Below, in pieces: positions 35,478 to 44,281 of a stretch of 57,902 nucleotides of DNA. The stretch is taken from NCBI GenBank assembly GCA_024401215.1, contig JAKSLL010000013.1, positions 1 to 57,902 of the forward strand, written 5' to 3'. Numbering within the stretch: position 1 is the first letter of the stretch; every line of letters begins with the position of its first letter. The position numbers and the translations under genes were made by a program. This DNA comes from Bacteroidaceae bacterium. Its GTDB lineage: Bacteria; Bacteroidota; Bacteroidia; Bacteroidales; Bacteroidaceae. The notes beneath the pieces were generated by a model that made no database searches, had not been told where the DNA came from, and saw only the letters and a list, made by a program, of their open reading frames with translations.

Positions 35478-35530
35478 TGCCCGATGTTACACTTGCAACA
35501 CAAGACTTGTAACAAGTGTAACATCGGGCA
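35478..35530. repeat. Perfect 18-bp inverted repeat between convergent genes
   Basis: TGCCCGATGTTACACTTG (35478-35495) and its exact complement (35513-35530) flank a 17-nt loop that itself holds an ACAAG/CTTGT pair. No T-run follows on either strand. GTAACA-type words recur through 35450-35525. It may still stop convergent transcripts or may bind a protein. Confidence 0.7.
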
Positions 35531-35557
35531 GACACTCGAAGTCACTAAAACTCAGAA

Positions 35558-37048
35558 TTACTCTTCTTTGGCTGCAGGAGCAGGAGCATTGACAAGGACA
35601 AGAGACGAAATCTTGAATGAACTATTCAGCACAGCCTCGCCCTTGAAGTATTTGACAGAGCCTGCAGGTTTTACCTCATCCTCTTCTGACTTAAGTTCGA
35701 TGTCATCATCTTGATGTGCAGCTGGAGAAGAAGTGAATGTAGTCTGTTCAAGGTTGAACTTCACATTATAAATATCCCTGCTGCCAGCAGACTCTTTTGT
35801 CACAACAGCCTTCTTAACTTCGAAAGACATATTTCTGCCATTGCTATGCACCTTTTGCATATAGTCACAGATATCTTCTGTTGTGGCATCCTTCTTTCCT
35901 ATGTAAGTATTTATGTTGTCAGCAAGAGTTGCAAGCAATCCACTCTGGTCATTATCTGCCATCGAATTGAAATGTTTAGCAACAGCTCGTACAGCATCAG
36001 ACTTCTCCTCTGCCGAAATCTCCTTCTTATCAAGATTTTCGATAGCCTCATCAGCATCTTTCACATACTTTCCTTCTGAGAACTTGTCCATATACTGTTC
36101 ATAAGCCTCAACTGTATTCTGTTCCTTTGCCTCCTCAAAAGAAAGAGAATCAAGTTTGTCATAAGCCACATCTTTGAAGAATCCATCAGGATGTATATTG
36201 ATGAAATTATTCATGCTCTCAATAGAAAGAGACTTAGTAGCAGCCTGCCAATCAGTATTCTCAGCAAAGAATCTATCACTGAGACTCTTAACCTGCTGAT
36301 AATGAAACGCGTCACTATTGTAAGTATCAAGATACTCACTAAGCGCTATTTCGAGAGAGTCATAATTCCTCTGCTGTTCATAACGAGTTATTGACTCAAA
36401 AACTTGTCGCTCCGAGTTGTCATCACTTCCCTTGAAGAAGATATACCAAACAGCAGCACCAGCAAGAACAATAATCAACAATGAGATTGTGATGATAGTG
36501 CCTATCGCCCCACTCTTTCCTTTAGACTTCTGTGATTCATCAAGAATAGGAGCAGTAATAGCAGCAACCTTTTCGTCTGAAATATGAGGTACATCAGTTT
36601 TTGAAGGAGAAGGCTCAACGCTATCAACAACCTTGGCTGGTTCTGGTTCAACTATCGTCTCTGATGGCTGTGTTGAAACAATGACAGGTTCAACATCTAC
36701 ACTCGCAGGCTTAGAATTGAAAGACTCCTCTGTAGTGGTGATAGTTTCCTGTTCAACAACTGAGTCTGATTTTACATCATCAAGCACAGTTTTCGCTTCC
36801 GGCTGGAAAACTATTCGTTCTGCACTATTGTCAATAATTGCAGCATCAGGCTCCTCCTTAGGAGAAGAAGTATTCATATTAGAAGACGAACCTTTAAACG
36901 ATGCATTTTCGGCAGCCACTTTATCAGGGTTCAAAATGCCTTTTTTCAAATTCTTCACATAATCTCTTATTGGGTAACCGCAGTTAGGACATATTTCTGC
37001 TTTGTCGCTCACATCACGATTACACTCCGGACATTTTATGAGTGCCAT
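35558..37048 (-). CDS. Zinc-ribbon, single-pass membrane protein of unknown function
   Basis: 496 residues. The N-terminal zinc ribbon is CPECNRDVSDKAEICPNCGYP (residues 5-25). A long acidic, Ser/Thr/Pro-rich linker follows (about 50-185), then one membrane helix (about 187-210, IGTIITISLLIIVLAGAAVWYIFF) and a C-terminal domain rich in helices (about 215-440) before a beta tail. The orientation would place the ribbon in the cytoplasm and the large domain in the periplasm. No enzyme motif seen. It follows the 37170-37649 membrane protein gene on the same strand, possibly as one unit. Confidence 0.75.
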   Translation of the reverse strand: MALIKCPECNRDVSDKAEICPNCGYPIRDYVKNLKKGILNPDKVAAENASFKGSSSNMNTSSPKEEPDAAIIDNSAERIVFQPEAKTVLDDVKSDSVVEQETITTTEESFNSKPASVDVEPVIVSTQPSETIVEPEPAKVVDSVEPSPSKTDVPHISDEKVAAITAPILDESQKSKGKSGAIGTIITISLLIIVLAGAAVWYIFFKGSDDNSERQVFESITRYEQQRNYDSLEIALSEYLDTYNSDAFHYQQVKSLSDRFFAENTDWQAATKSLSIESMNNFINIHPDGFFKDVAYDKLDSLSFEEAKEQNTVEAYEQYMDKFSEGKYVKDADEAIENLDKKEISAEEKSDAVRAVAKHFNSMADNDQSGLLATLADNINTYIGKKDATTEDICDYMQKVHSNGRNMSFEVKKAVVTKESAGSRDIYNVKFNLEQTTFTSSPAAHQDDDIELKSEEDEVKPAGSVKYFKGEAVLNSSFKISSLVLVNAPAPAAKEE

Positions 37049-37169
37049 ATCTTTATACCTCTAAATATATAATATGAGTAATTTCAATAACTCATTTCAT
37101 AGTTGATGCTTGAGAACATATACACCAACATTGAATTAATGAAAGTTTAATTTGTTATTTCTTATTCTT

Positions 37170-37649
37170 TTAGTTTACATCAGCAGAATCTGCAGACACA
37201 GCATTGCCGCCATCTCCAACTTCATCGCTTTCTATTGATTCAACAGACCTCTCTGCCGTTGTATCCACCACTGCAGTATCAACTACCGTTGTGTCGAGCA
37301 CATATGGAATATACTCCTCTACAGGCGGTGCTTCTTCTACGATGTGAACATCCTGTATTGTGTCGCCAGTACCAGCAAAAGCATGAAGCTCTGGAGTAGC
37401 CTTACGATCAAACAGCACAACTGAAGTAGCGACAACAACCGAAAGAATGAGATATGTTGTAGTGGAATGCTTGACAACCTTGCCTTCTGATGGATACTTA
37501 AAAGACAGGAAGAAATATACAAGTGTGATTACAAGCCACACTATTCCACCCCAAGTGGGTCCAAACAAAACACACTTTGTAAGAATGCATATAAACACAC
37601 TTATAGATATTACAAGACCAAGGTCGCTGTACGAATTTCGCCGTTTCAT
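37170..37649 (-). CDS. Small membrane protein with acidic C-terminal tail
   Basis: 159 residues from the ATG at 37649 (MKRRNSYSDLGLVISISVF). The frame can be extended to a TTG at 37691, but that codon lies inside the -7 box, so the ATG is chosen. Three hydrophobic helices occupy about 10-85. The tail is acidic and low-complexity (repeated VVDT, then ESIESDE). Family not recognised. It is divergent from the DUF3298-like lipoprotein gene and upstream of the zinc-ribbon gene. Confidence 0.65.
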   Translation of the reverse strand: MKRRNSYSDLGLVISISVFICILTKCVLFGPTWGGIVWLVITLVYFFLSFKYPSEGKVVKHSTTTYLILSVVVATSVVLFDRKATPELHAFAGTGDTIQDVHIVEEAPPVEEYIPYVLDTTVVDTAVVDTTAERSVESIESDEVGDGGNAVSADSADVN

Positions 37650-37688
37650 TGATGCTTTATTTGTGGCAGTTTTTTGCTTTTTATTTTG

Positions 37689-37696
37689 CAAAATTA
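37689..37696 (-). promoter_or_regulatory. Promoter of the 37170-37649 gene, -7 box
   Basis: The minus strand reads TAATTTTG, 39 bp before the chosen ATG. It decides against the longer TTG start. Confidence 0.5.
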
Positions 37697-37732
37697 TATA
37701 TTCTTAACGTAATAAAAGAATGTTAAGCGGGA

Positions 37733-37747
37733 AAATCACTATCTTTG
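37733..37747 (+). promoter_or_regulatory. Promoter of the DUF3298-like lipoprotein gene
   Basis: TATCTTTG at 37740-37747 is preceded by GAAAATCAC, a word shared with the rpsA and pheS promoters. It lies 19 bp before the ATG, so the leader is very short. Confidence 0.6.
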
Positions 37748-37766
37748 CGCCCTAAAACAAAAAAGG

Positions 37767-38591
37767 ATGGCAAAAAAGCTTAGAATACATTACATATTAC
37801 CCGTTATAATCGGTATAATATTACTGTTTACAGCATCATGCAACTCAAGCACAAATTGGAGCGACATTGAATTCTACAAGATAGAGAAAATCGAGCAAAT
37901 GAAGGAAGAAAAAACAGCCTCATCAGAAGACGACGCTTTTGCAAATCTGTTAGACACTTGCGACCGTACTTTGGATGTGGAAGTCAACCTTCAGTTTCTC
38001 AAATCTGACAATGAAGAACACGCTAGAGTATGTAAACTCATCAACGAACAGCTTGTTGAAATCATTTTGAAGCAGTCAAGCAAGCTGTCTATTGACGAAG
38101 CAATCTCAAATTTCATTGAAGAGAAAAAGCAAGAGTTTCGAAGCGAGGAGATGGCGTCAGAAATGTACGACCATCTTACAGGCATTGCTGAATACGGAAA
38201 AGAAGGTATTATAAACTACTACTTCACAGAAGACATATTTACAGGTGGAGCACATCCATGCACTCTCAGCACATATTTCTGCTTCGACTCCGAAACAGGT
38301 GAGTTTCTCTCCATCGACAAGGTATTCCCTTCAGCATCCAGTTCTGGGTTGGCGAACTTGCTTGTCGAGAAACTCATGAAGGATGAAGGCGCAAAAAGCA
38401 TGGACGAACTTCATGAAATGGGATTTCTAGAGATGATGGATATGTTTGTCAGCACAAACTTTGCCCTTCGTGAAGACAGCATCGAGTTTTATTATAATGT
38501 CTATGACATCGCGCCTTACGCCGTTGGTCCTACATCAATAAAAATCAGCTATGAGAGTGCTGCGCCTTATATTTCCAACAAATTTCAATAA
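37767..38591 (+). CDS. DUF3298/RsiV-like lipoprotein
   Basis: 274 residues. The signal peptide ends in lipobox FTASC. The mature part begins with a charged helix (about 35-55) and then the DUF4163/DUF3298-type pair: FTGGAHPCTLSTYFCFDSETGEF, then LSIDKVF, and a final DIAPYAVGPTSIKISYE. Relatives include the anti-sigma factor RsiV, whose domain binds lysozyme; here the protein is a plain lipoprotein without the cytoplasmic anti-sigma part. Its 3' end overlaps the convergent flavoprotein gene by 47 bp. Confidence 0.85.
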   Translation: MAKKLRIHYILPVIIGIILLFTASCNSSTNWSDIEFYKIEKIEQMKEEKTASSEDDAFANLLDTCDRTLDVEVNLQFLKSDNEEHARVCKLINEQLVEIILKQSSKLSIDEAISNFIEEKKQEFRSEEMASEMYDHLTGIAEYGKEGIINYYFTEDIFTGGAHPCTLSTYFCFDSETGEFLSIDKVFPSASSSGLANLLVEKLMKDEGAKSMDELHEMGFLEMMDMFVSTNFALREDSIEFYYNVYDIAPYAVGPTSIKISYESAAPYISNKFQ

Positions 38592-39684
38592 AGCTGTCAA
38601 GGCAGCCTTCCTCTATGCGCTTTGAATAGAAGTATTCCATAAACTTGGTGTGGCGGGGTGCGTACTTATAAAAGATCTTCATTGCCCAAGGCTTTGATAG
38701 GAATTTCTGATAGTATTCACCTTTGTCAATCATAACACGCAAATACTTAGTCTTTTCCAAGTATTCCTCCACAGAATGTGATTCACCAGCATAAACACCA
38801 CTCTGCAAAGCGTAATAAATACCTTCGCCTGTCAGCGGTTCAACAAAACCTGCCGCATCACCAACAAACATCACCTCACTTTTCTCTATGACAGGTTTCG
38901 GTATCACATTCTCAAAAGGAATCATCGCCCCGCGAACAGGGTATTTATCTATATTCTTCACACCTAATTGACGCATGAAGTCAAGTAACGCATTTTGAAC
39001 AGAGAATTCTGTGCCAAGCATCTTTACAAGCCCCAGGCATACTTTCTTGCCTTTAGCAAACGCCCAAGCATACGAACCTGGCACTATATTAAGATAGACA
39101 TTTACACCTTCCATGTCTAAATCCTCCCTGTCAACATTCACCTCAAGACACAGGCTGCTCTCTGTTTTTCGTTTAAAGCCATCAACCTGAACGGAAGCAG
39201 CTTTTTCCACTACACTATTAGCACCATCAGCAGCAATAAGGTGATTGTATTCTATAGTATCACCTGCCATCAAAGTCACATTCTTATTATTGAAATCAAT
39301 GGCTTTAAGTCCGTTGCCTTCTATTACTTCACCACCTAATGTCATAAAGTGCTTGACCAAGAAATAATCGAACTTAGGACGGTCGATAAGTATTATTGGC
39401 TTGTCTAAATTGCATGAGGGAAAAGGTTCATAGCCATTCCACATAACAAATTTTGACTCCTTGCTCATCAAGCATTGAGAATAGCACTCCTTTAATGTCG
39501 CCTCATCAAGAATATGTTCAAGCACATTCTGTGATTTACGAGTGAACAATCCAGCACATAGTTTAGTGCGAGGCAACGCATTCTTCTCTACTATCACACA
39601 CTCCTTGCCTCTCTTTCGTAAAACTATACCTGCAGCGCATCCTGCTGGACCGGCACCAATAATTAAATAATCTATCTTTCTCAT
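38545..39684 (-). CDS. Geranylgeranyl-reductase-family FAD-dependent oxidoreductase
   Basis: 379 residues. The N-terminal FAD motif is YLIIGAGPAGCAAGIVL (about 5-21), a second dinucleotide region is HLIAADGANSVVEK, and the FAD-ribityl motif MFVGDAAGFVEPLTGEGIYYA (about 278-298) is typical of geranylgeranyl reductases. These enzymes saturate isoprenoid chains, for example of menaquinone or polyprenols. The substrate is not determinable here. It follows the Lrp-type regulator by 14 bp on the same strand, so the pair is probably an operon. Confidence 0.85.
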   Translation of the reverse strand: MRKIDYLIIGAGPAGCAAGIVLRKRGKECVIVEKNALPRTKLCAGLFTRKSQNVLEHILDEATLKECYSQCLMSKESKFVMWNGYEPFPSCNLDKPIILIDRPKFDYFLVKHFMTLGGEVIEGNGLKAIDFNNKNVTLMAGDTIEYNHLIAADGANSVVEKAASVQVDGFKRKTESSLCLEVNVDREDLDMEGVNVYLNIVPGSYAWAFAKGKKVCLGLVKMLGTEFSVQNALLDFMRQLGVKNIDKYPVRGAMIPFENVIPKPVIEKSEVMFVGDAAGFVEPLTGEGIYYALQSGVYAGESHSVEEYLEKTKYLRVMIDKGEYYQKFLSKPWAMKIFYKYAPRHTKFMEYFYSKRIEEGCLDSFIEICWKYKAQHSHS

Positions 39685-39698
39685 TGTATTCTCATCGT

Positions 39699-40178
39699 TT
39701 AAAGTGGAAGTCCATATGTCAGTTTCAATGTGTCCATAACAAACACAGAACGAACATTAGCAACATACTCAAACTCGCCAAGTTTGTTAAGAATAAACTG
39801 CTGATACTGATACATCGAACTCACACACACCTTCAAAAGGTAGTCGCCATCACCAGATGTGTTATAACACTCTGTCACCTCCTCCCATGAATTTACTGTC
39901 TCCATGAATTTTGCAGCTATAGACTTATTAATCTGCTTCATCGACACATTGCAGAACACCATAAATCCCCTTCCAAGCTTATTTGCATCAAGAATTGCCA
40001 CATAGCCTCTTATATAGCCCATGCGCTCAAGTCTCTTCTGGCGTTCATAAGTAGGAGTCACAGAAAGATGAATTTTCTGGGAAATCTCTTTGGTTGTCAA
40101 TCGACTGTTGTCTTGTATGATTCGCAGAATTTTGATATCTATATCGTCAAGATCATGCATTACAGCATCCATAGCCAT
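39699..40178 (-). CDS. Lrp/AsnC-family transcriptional regulator
   Basis: 159 residues. The N-terminal winged helix-turn-helix (about 9-60) starts DDIDIKILRIIQDNSRLTTKEIS, with SVTPTYERQKRLERMGYIRGY as the recognition part. The C-terminal RAM/AsnC ligand domain has TSGDGDYLLKVCVSS. These proteins sense amino acids. It may control the flavoprotein gene 14 bp downstream. Several ATGs near the start (1, 3 and 7 codons in) leave the exact start uncertain. Confidence 0.92.
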   Translation of the reverse strand: MAMDAVMHDLDDIDIKILRIIQDNSRLTTKEISQKIHLSVTPTYERQKRLERMGYIRGYVAILDANKLGRGFMVFCNVSMKQINKSIAAKFMETVNSWEEVTECYNTSGDGDYLLKVCVSSMYQYQQFILNKLGEFEYVANVRSVFVMDTLKLTYGLPL

Positions 40179-40188
40179 CTTCTAATTA

Positions 40189-40354
40189 ATAATTCAACTT
40201 CCTCAAGTTTGCAACTTGCCTTGTTTGGGTGAGTTAAAGCGGAGTTATCGCTTCGCTCAGAGTTAAAAGGACGTTTGCCATATACAATCATTTGTCACTT
40301 TAACTTCTCTTTAACTCCCCTTTACTCCACAACAAGTGGAGTTTGCGAAACTTG
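40189..40354. repeat. Dispersed repeat, long copy (ATAATTCAACTT ... GCGAAACTTG)
   Basis: The ends ATAATTCAACTT (40189-40200) and GCGAAACTTG (40345-40354) recur, in the opposite order and strand, at 53137-53195. The interior has GAGTTAAAG (40231-40239) pairing with CTTTAACTC (40309-40317), and a CAAGTTTGCAACTTG near-palindrome (40204-40218). No coding frame. It fills the 248-bp gap between the lrp-type gene and maf. Confidence 0.6.
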
Positions 40355-40426
40355 TTTTAATAAAATATTGTGAAAATAGTAAAAGTACTGAACTCTCAGC
40401 TTTAGTCGAACTTTGAAACCTAACGT

Positions 40427-41011
40427 TTAGAACTTTTTTAGCTCAGTAAACAGTCTCTGAACAGGCAGCCCCATGACATTGAAATACGACCCTTCTATGC
40501 GTGACACACCGACAAAGCCAATCCATTCTTGTATTCCGTATGCGCCGGCCTTGTCGTAAGGGCGATAATTGTCAACATAGTATTCTATCTCTTCATCCGT
40601 GAGGTCAGAGAAAAACACCTTTGAAGTAGAAGCAAACTGCACAGTCTTCTCCTTTGTGACAATGCTCACACCTGTTATTACATCATGAGAATGCCCTGAC
40701 AGCTGTCGCAGCATACGAATCGCATCTTCTCTGCTTTGTGGTTTACCTAAAACCTCATCAGCATCATACACAATAGTATCTGCAGTTATGTACATTTCAT
40801 CATTTCTCATAACATCACGATACGCTTCTGCCTTCTTTGCTGAGATATATTTGGGGATTTCCTCTCCTCGAAGAGTTTCAGGATATGACTCATCTATTCC
40901 CGGCATTGTTTTCACTTCAAAACTCAAGCCAAGCCCACCAAGCAATTCCTTTCGACGAGGAGAATTGCTCGCAAGAATTATTTTGTATTTCGATATATTT
41001 TCTATCATCAT
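40427..41011 (-). CDS. maf: Maf-family nucleoside triphosphate pyrophosphatase
   Basis: 194 residues. The N-terminal motif KIILASNSPRRKELLGGLGL and the later ITADTIVYDADEVLGKPQSREDA, YDKAGAYGIQEW and GSYFNVMGLP are all hallmarks. Maf proteins hydrolyse dTTP, UTP or modified nucleotides to the monophosphate and are linked to septum control. It is the last gene of a four-gene leftward operon (nitroreductase, DUF2520, kdsC, maf). Confidence 0.95.
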   Translation of the reverse strand: MMIENISKYKIILASNSPRRKELLGGLGLSFEVKTMPGIDESYPETLRGEEIPKYISAKKAEAYRDVMRNDEMYITADTIVYDADEVLGKPQSREDAIRMLRQLSGHSHDVITGVSIVTKEKTVQFASTSKVFFSDLTDEEIEYYVDNYRPYDKAGAYGIQEWIGFVGVSRIEGSYFNVMGLPVQRLFTELKKF

Positions 41012-41046
41012 TAGGAAACATTATTTAGTGGATACTATATTGGCAT

Positions 41047-41565
41047 TTACCAGCCAAAAGCTTTATTGCTTTGCATCCACAGCCCCTGCGCTTTGAGCAC
41101 CTGCTCTACGACATCTCTGCCGCATCCCATGCCACCTTTCTTTTCACTTACATAAAGAGATATGCTTTTTATCTCGTCGCATGCATCAGTTGGGCAGCAT
41201 GGCAATCCACACACTTTCATAACCTCATAGTCAGGAATATCATCACCCATGTAGAGTATCTCCTCATCTTTGAGCCCATACTTAGCTTTCAGCTCTTCAT
41301 AAGTGCGAATCTTAACAGCTGCGCCAAGTATGACATCCTTTATGCCAAGTCCTTCATAGCGCACGCGCACCGCCTCCGACTTGCCACCAGTTATTATGGC
41401 AAGCACAAGACCACACTTAACAGCAAATTGCATTGAATATCCATCTTTGATGTTGACAGTCCTCATTGGTTCGCCATTTGGATGCTGAGTTATTGTCTCA
41501 CATGACAGCACACCATCAACATCAAAGAAGATTGCCTTTATCTTTGTCAAATCATAATTTATCAT
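41047..41565 (-). CDS. kdsC: 3-deoxy-D-manno-octulosonate 8-phosphate phosphatase
   Basis: 172 residues, the usual length of this cap-less HAD type. Motif I is [11 protein letters not shown], motif II the Thr in AIITGGKS, and motif IV is [14 protein letters not shown]. The C-terminal GGxG loop appears as [16 protein letters not shown]. It removes phosphate from Kdo 8-phosphate, giving Kdo for lipid A. The start overlaps the end of the DUF2520 gene by 14 nt and the stop is 35 nt before maf. Confidence 0.92.
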   Translation of the reverse strand: MINYDLTKIKAIFFDVDGVLSCETITQHPNGEPMRTVNIKDGYSMQFAVKCGLVLAIITGGKSEAVRVRYEGLGIKDVILGAAVKIRTYEELKAKYGLKDEEILYMGDDIPDYEVMKVCGLPCCPTDACDEIKSISLYVSEKKGGMGCGRDVVEQVLKAQGLWMQSNKAFGW

Positions 41566-42319
41566 TGTGAATACTTTTTGAGAGAATAGAATAAATTTCC
41601 TGCATTTCTGGATTGTCTTCCAAAAGCGCCATCTGCTTGCCTATCACATTCTCATCCCATCTCACAGCAGGTCCTGTCTGCGCATCACTTGGCAACATGG
41701 TATGTAGTTTTGAGGCCGTTTCATCAATAAGAGGAAGCATCACCTCAAAAGGTATATCTCCATGCTCCTTTAAGAGTTTAGCACCCAGAGCAAAACATCT
41801 ATTTGCAAAATTGCAGCAGAAAACAGCAGACAGATGAAGGTATTTCCTATTTTCTGATTCCAGTTCATATACAGACTGACTTATTGAATCGGCAAGAAGT
41901 TTTATAACCTCCAAATCTGCTTTATCTTTTGCTTCAATAAAACACGGAATAGTTTTGAAATTCACATCCTTATGCTTTGAAAAAGTCTGCATCGGATATA
42001 ACACTCCGCGCCTATTTGAAGGGAGTGTATCCAAAGGCATACTGCCTGCTGTATGCAAAAAAAGGCAATCCTCTCTTCCTCTCAAGACAGCGTGAGCGAC
42101 ATTTTCAAGTACGCTGTCTTTAACAGATATAACATAACAGTCAGCATCACAAACAATATCCTCAAATATGTTTGTGGCATCACAGTTAAGTCGAGATGCA
42201 AGAGCGTCAGCCGACTCCATTGTTCGGCTATATACCTGTTCAATACTGTGGCCTGCCTCACAAAGTGCCTTGCCTAAGTTTGTAGCAAGATTACCAGCGC
42301 CAATAAGCACTATTCTCAT
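41552..42319 (-). CDS. Rossmann-fold and DUF2520 domain protein
   Basis: 255 residues from the ATG at 42319 ([19 protein letters not shown]), chosen because it overlaps the nitroreductase stop by 4 nt (ATGA). An upstream in-frame ATG would extend it by 14 residues with no homology. The N-terminal NAD(P) domain (1-110) resembles NADP oxidoreductases of the F420 type, and the C-terminal DUF2520 helices (about 125-250) contain [17 protein letters not shown]. Function is unknown but the gene is widespread in Bacteroidetes, usually next to kdsC and maf. Confidence 0.88.
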   Translation of the reverse strand: MRIVLIGAGNLATNLGKALCEAGHSIEQVYSRTMESADALASRLNCDATNIFEDIVCDADCYVISVKDSVLENVAHAVLRGREDCLFLHTAGSMPLDTLPSNRRGVLYPMQTFSKHKDVNFKTIPCFIEAKDKADLEVIKLLADSISQSVYELESENRKYLHLSAVFCCNFANRCFALGAKLLKEHGDIPFEVMLPLIDETASKLHTMLPSDAQTGPAVRWDENVIGKQMALLEDNPEMQEIYSILSKSIHNDKL

Positions 42320-42858
42320 TCTTCGCTGATATTGAAAGAACCGATATGAACATTCTCCCATTTAAGGTTGTCTTCGCTCTGAGGCTTACGCTCTATTGCA
42401 GGATATCCAAATCCTATCACGCATTCACAAGCGAGATTTTCAGGATAGCGGAGCAACCAGCGAAGGATATTGTCAGAAGGTTCGCCATTATCCATAAATC
42501 TATTGCGAATCTGGCACCAGCATGATCCTAAACCAAGGTCTGCCGCCTGATACTGCATTGTCACAGCAGCTATTGATGCATCCTCGCACCATGCGTCAGT
42601 CACTTCACGATCGCCAAGCACAGCAACAGCAACTTTTGCATCTGCTATAAACTGGCTTCCCATAGAACGGCAGAGAGACATCTTCTCAAGAATCTCCTTG
42701 TCTTCAATAACAACAAAATGCCATGCGCGAGTGCCTTTGCTTGTTGGTGACATCAATGCCGCACGAAGTATAAGCTGCAAGTCTTCAGGGTTGATATCTT
42801 GTTCTGTAAACTTTCTAATACTGCGGCGCTTCTGCACCAAATCCTTGAAATTTTCCAT
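42316..42858 (-). CDS. Nitroreductase-family FMN protein
   Basis: 180 residues. The FMN-binding start is VQKRRSIRKFTEQDI (about 8-22), with MSPTSKGTRAWHFVVIED as the second motif and the ECVIGFGYPAIERKP tail. This family reduces nitro groups, quinones or flavins. It is the first gene of the overlapping operon, with its stop codon in an ATGA overlap with the next start. Confidence 0.9.
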   Translation of the reverse strand: MENFKDLVQKRRSIRKFTEQDINPEDLQLILRAALMSPTSKGTRAWHFVVIEDKEILEKMSLCRSMGSQFIADAKVAVAVLGDREVTDAWCEDASIAAVTMQYQAADLGLGSCWCQIRNRFMDNGEPSDNILRWLLRYPENLACECVIGFGYPAIERKPQSEDNLKWENVHIGSFNISEE

Positions 42859-42940
42859 TATTTTATTCTTTTATTCATTTAAATTCCGTGTAAAGTTAAA
42901 AAACTTTATCGAGACTACACCTATCTTTCTTGATAATTCA

Positions 42941-42948
42941 TATCTTTG
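42941..42948 (+). promoter_or_regulatory. Possible mltG promoter, -7 box
   Basis: TATCTTTG matches the consensus. It lies 192 bp upstream of the ATG, so the leader would be unusually long. No TTG is at the normal spacing. Confidence 0.35.
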
Positions 42949-43140
42949 CTTTTACTATTATTAATTATCGCTACATTTTTTCGTAATATAATCTGTCAAA
43001 AGCACATTAATGCATTTGAGTTTGAGACAAAACAGCCATCGGAGATATAACGATTGAAGATTGGCAAGACAAAAAAACGATTAGTCTTAAGTCCCAACCC
43101 ATAAAGATGATTTACCATTAGAAATTAAAAACAAAGCAAG

Positions 43141-44181
43141 ATGTCAAAACAAGGAACAAAAGCTGTCAGCATCATCTGCGGTGTTGTCGCATTAATACTA
43201 ATATGTGGTGCTGCATTCTACAAAAGCGGTTTTAAAATCGACAAAACTGTATATATCTACATTGACAATGATGATAATCTTGATTCCGTGAGAAGCAAGG
43301 TTGTCAGCACATGCAATCCACAGATTCCTGCGTCTTTCGACGCTTTTGCCACCGTTTTGTCACTCAATGAAGAGTTGCGCACAGGCAAATATGAGATTAG
43401 TCCGGACATATCAATGTTCAGCCTCTTGCGCAACATACGCAATCACTATCAGGTGCCAGTAAAGCTTGTCATCGGTTCGGGTACAAGAACAAACGAAGAC
43501 ATAGCAGGCAAACTTAGCCGCAACATCATGCTCGACTCAACAGCTATAGTATCACTACTCAACGATGAGGGCAAGCTTGAAAAATATGGCTATAATGTAA
43601 ACACTATACCAGCTCTCTTCATTCCTAACACATACGAGGTATGGTGGGATATGAGCATTGAAGGACTTATGGAGCGTATGATAAAGGAGAACAACAACTT
43701 CTGGAATGAAGAGCGCACAGCAAAGCTCAAGGAAGTAAGTGAATACTCCGGTACGCAGTTCACAAAAGAGAGGCTCATCACTATGGCGTCTATTGTAGAT
43801 AGCGAGACTGCCAACAACGGTGAGAAACCAACTATCGCAGCCCTTTATCTCAACAGACTAAAGATACACATGCCTCTACAAAGCGACCCTACTGTAAAAT
43901 ATGCATTGAAAGAGTTTGGTCTGCGACGCATCCTACATGAGCATCTTGAAGTGGAATCTCCATACAACACATACAAAAAGCAAGGACTGCCTCCTGGACC
44001 TATCTGCATACCAAGCATTTCAAGTATCGACGCTGTTCTTAATCACGCCCACAACGACTACATATATATGTGCGCTAAAGAAGATTTCTCTGGCACACAC
44101 AACTTTGCTGTTTCATACAATGAGCATCTTAAAAATGCCAAGCGCTATACTGATGCTCTTAACAAACGAAACATTCATTAA
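43141..44181 (+). CDS. mltG: Endolytic murein transglycosylase
   Basis: 346 residues. A single N-terminal membrane helix (about 8-28) is followed by a LysM-like region and the YceG catalytic domain. The catalytic glutamate, equivalent to E. coli Glu218, lies in MASIVDSETANNGE (about 220-233). The family motifs SDPTVKYAL, YNTYKKQGLPPGPICIPS and HNFAVSYNEH are present. It cuts nascent peptidoglycan at the inner membrane and sets strand length. No partner gene is adjacent. Confidence 0.93.
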   Translation: MSKQGTKAVSIICGVVALILICGAAFYKSGFKIDKTVYIYIDNDDNLDSVRSKVVSTCNPQIPASFDAFATVLSLNEELRTGKYEISPDISMFSLLRNIRNHYQVPVKLVIGSGTRTNEDIAGKLSRNIMLDSTAIVSLLNDEGKLEKYGYNVNTIPALFIPNTYEVWWDMSIEGLMERMIKENNNFWNEERTAKLKEVSEYSGTQFTKERLITMASIVDSETANNGEKPTIAALYLNRLKIHMPLQSDPTVKYALKEFGLRRILHEHLEVESPYNTYKKQGLPPGPICIPSISSIDAVLNHAHNDYIYMCAKEDFSGTHNFAVSYNEHLKNAKRYTDALNKRNIH

Positions 44182-44281
44182 TCCCCAAAAACAATAACAG
44201 CACTCCTATACATACGCTGAGCGCAGCGATTAAACTACATAGAAGAATACTAACTATCAAATAGACGGAAACGACTAACTT

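Noticed and set aside
37650-37691. TTG start 14 codons upstream for the membrane protein
   Set aside because: The TTG lies inside the -7 box; the ATG at 37649 is preferred.
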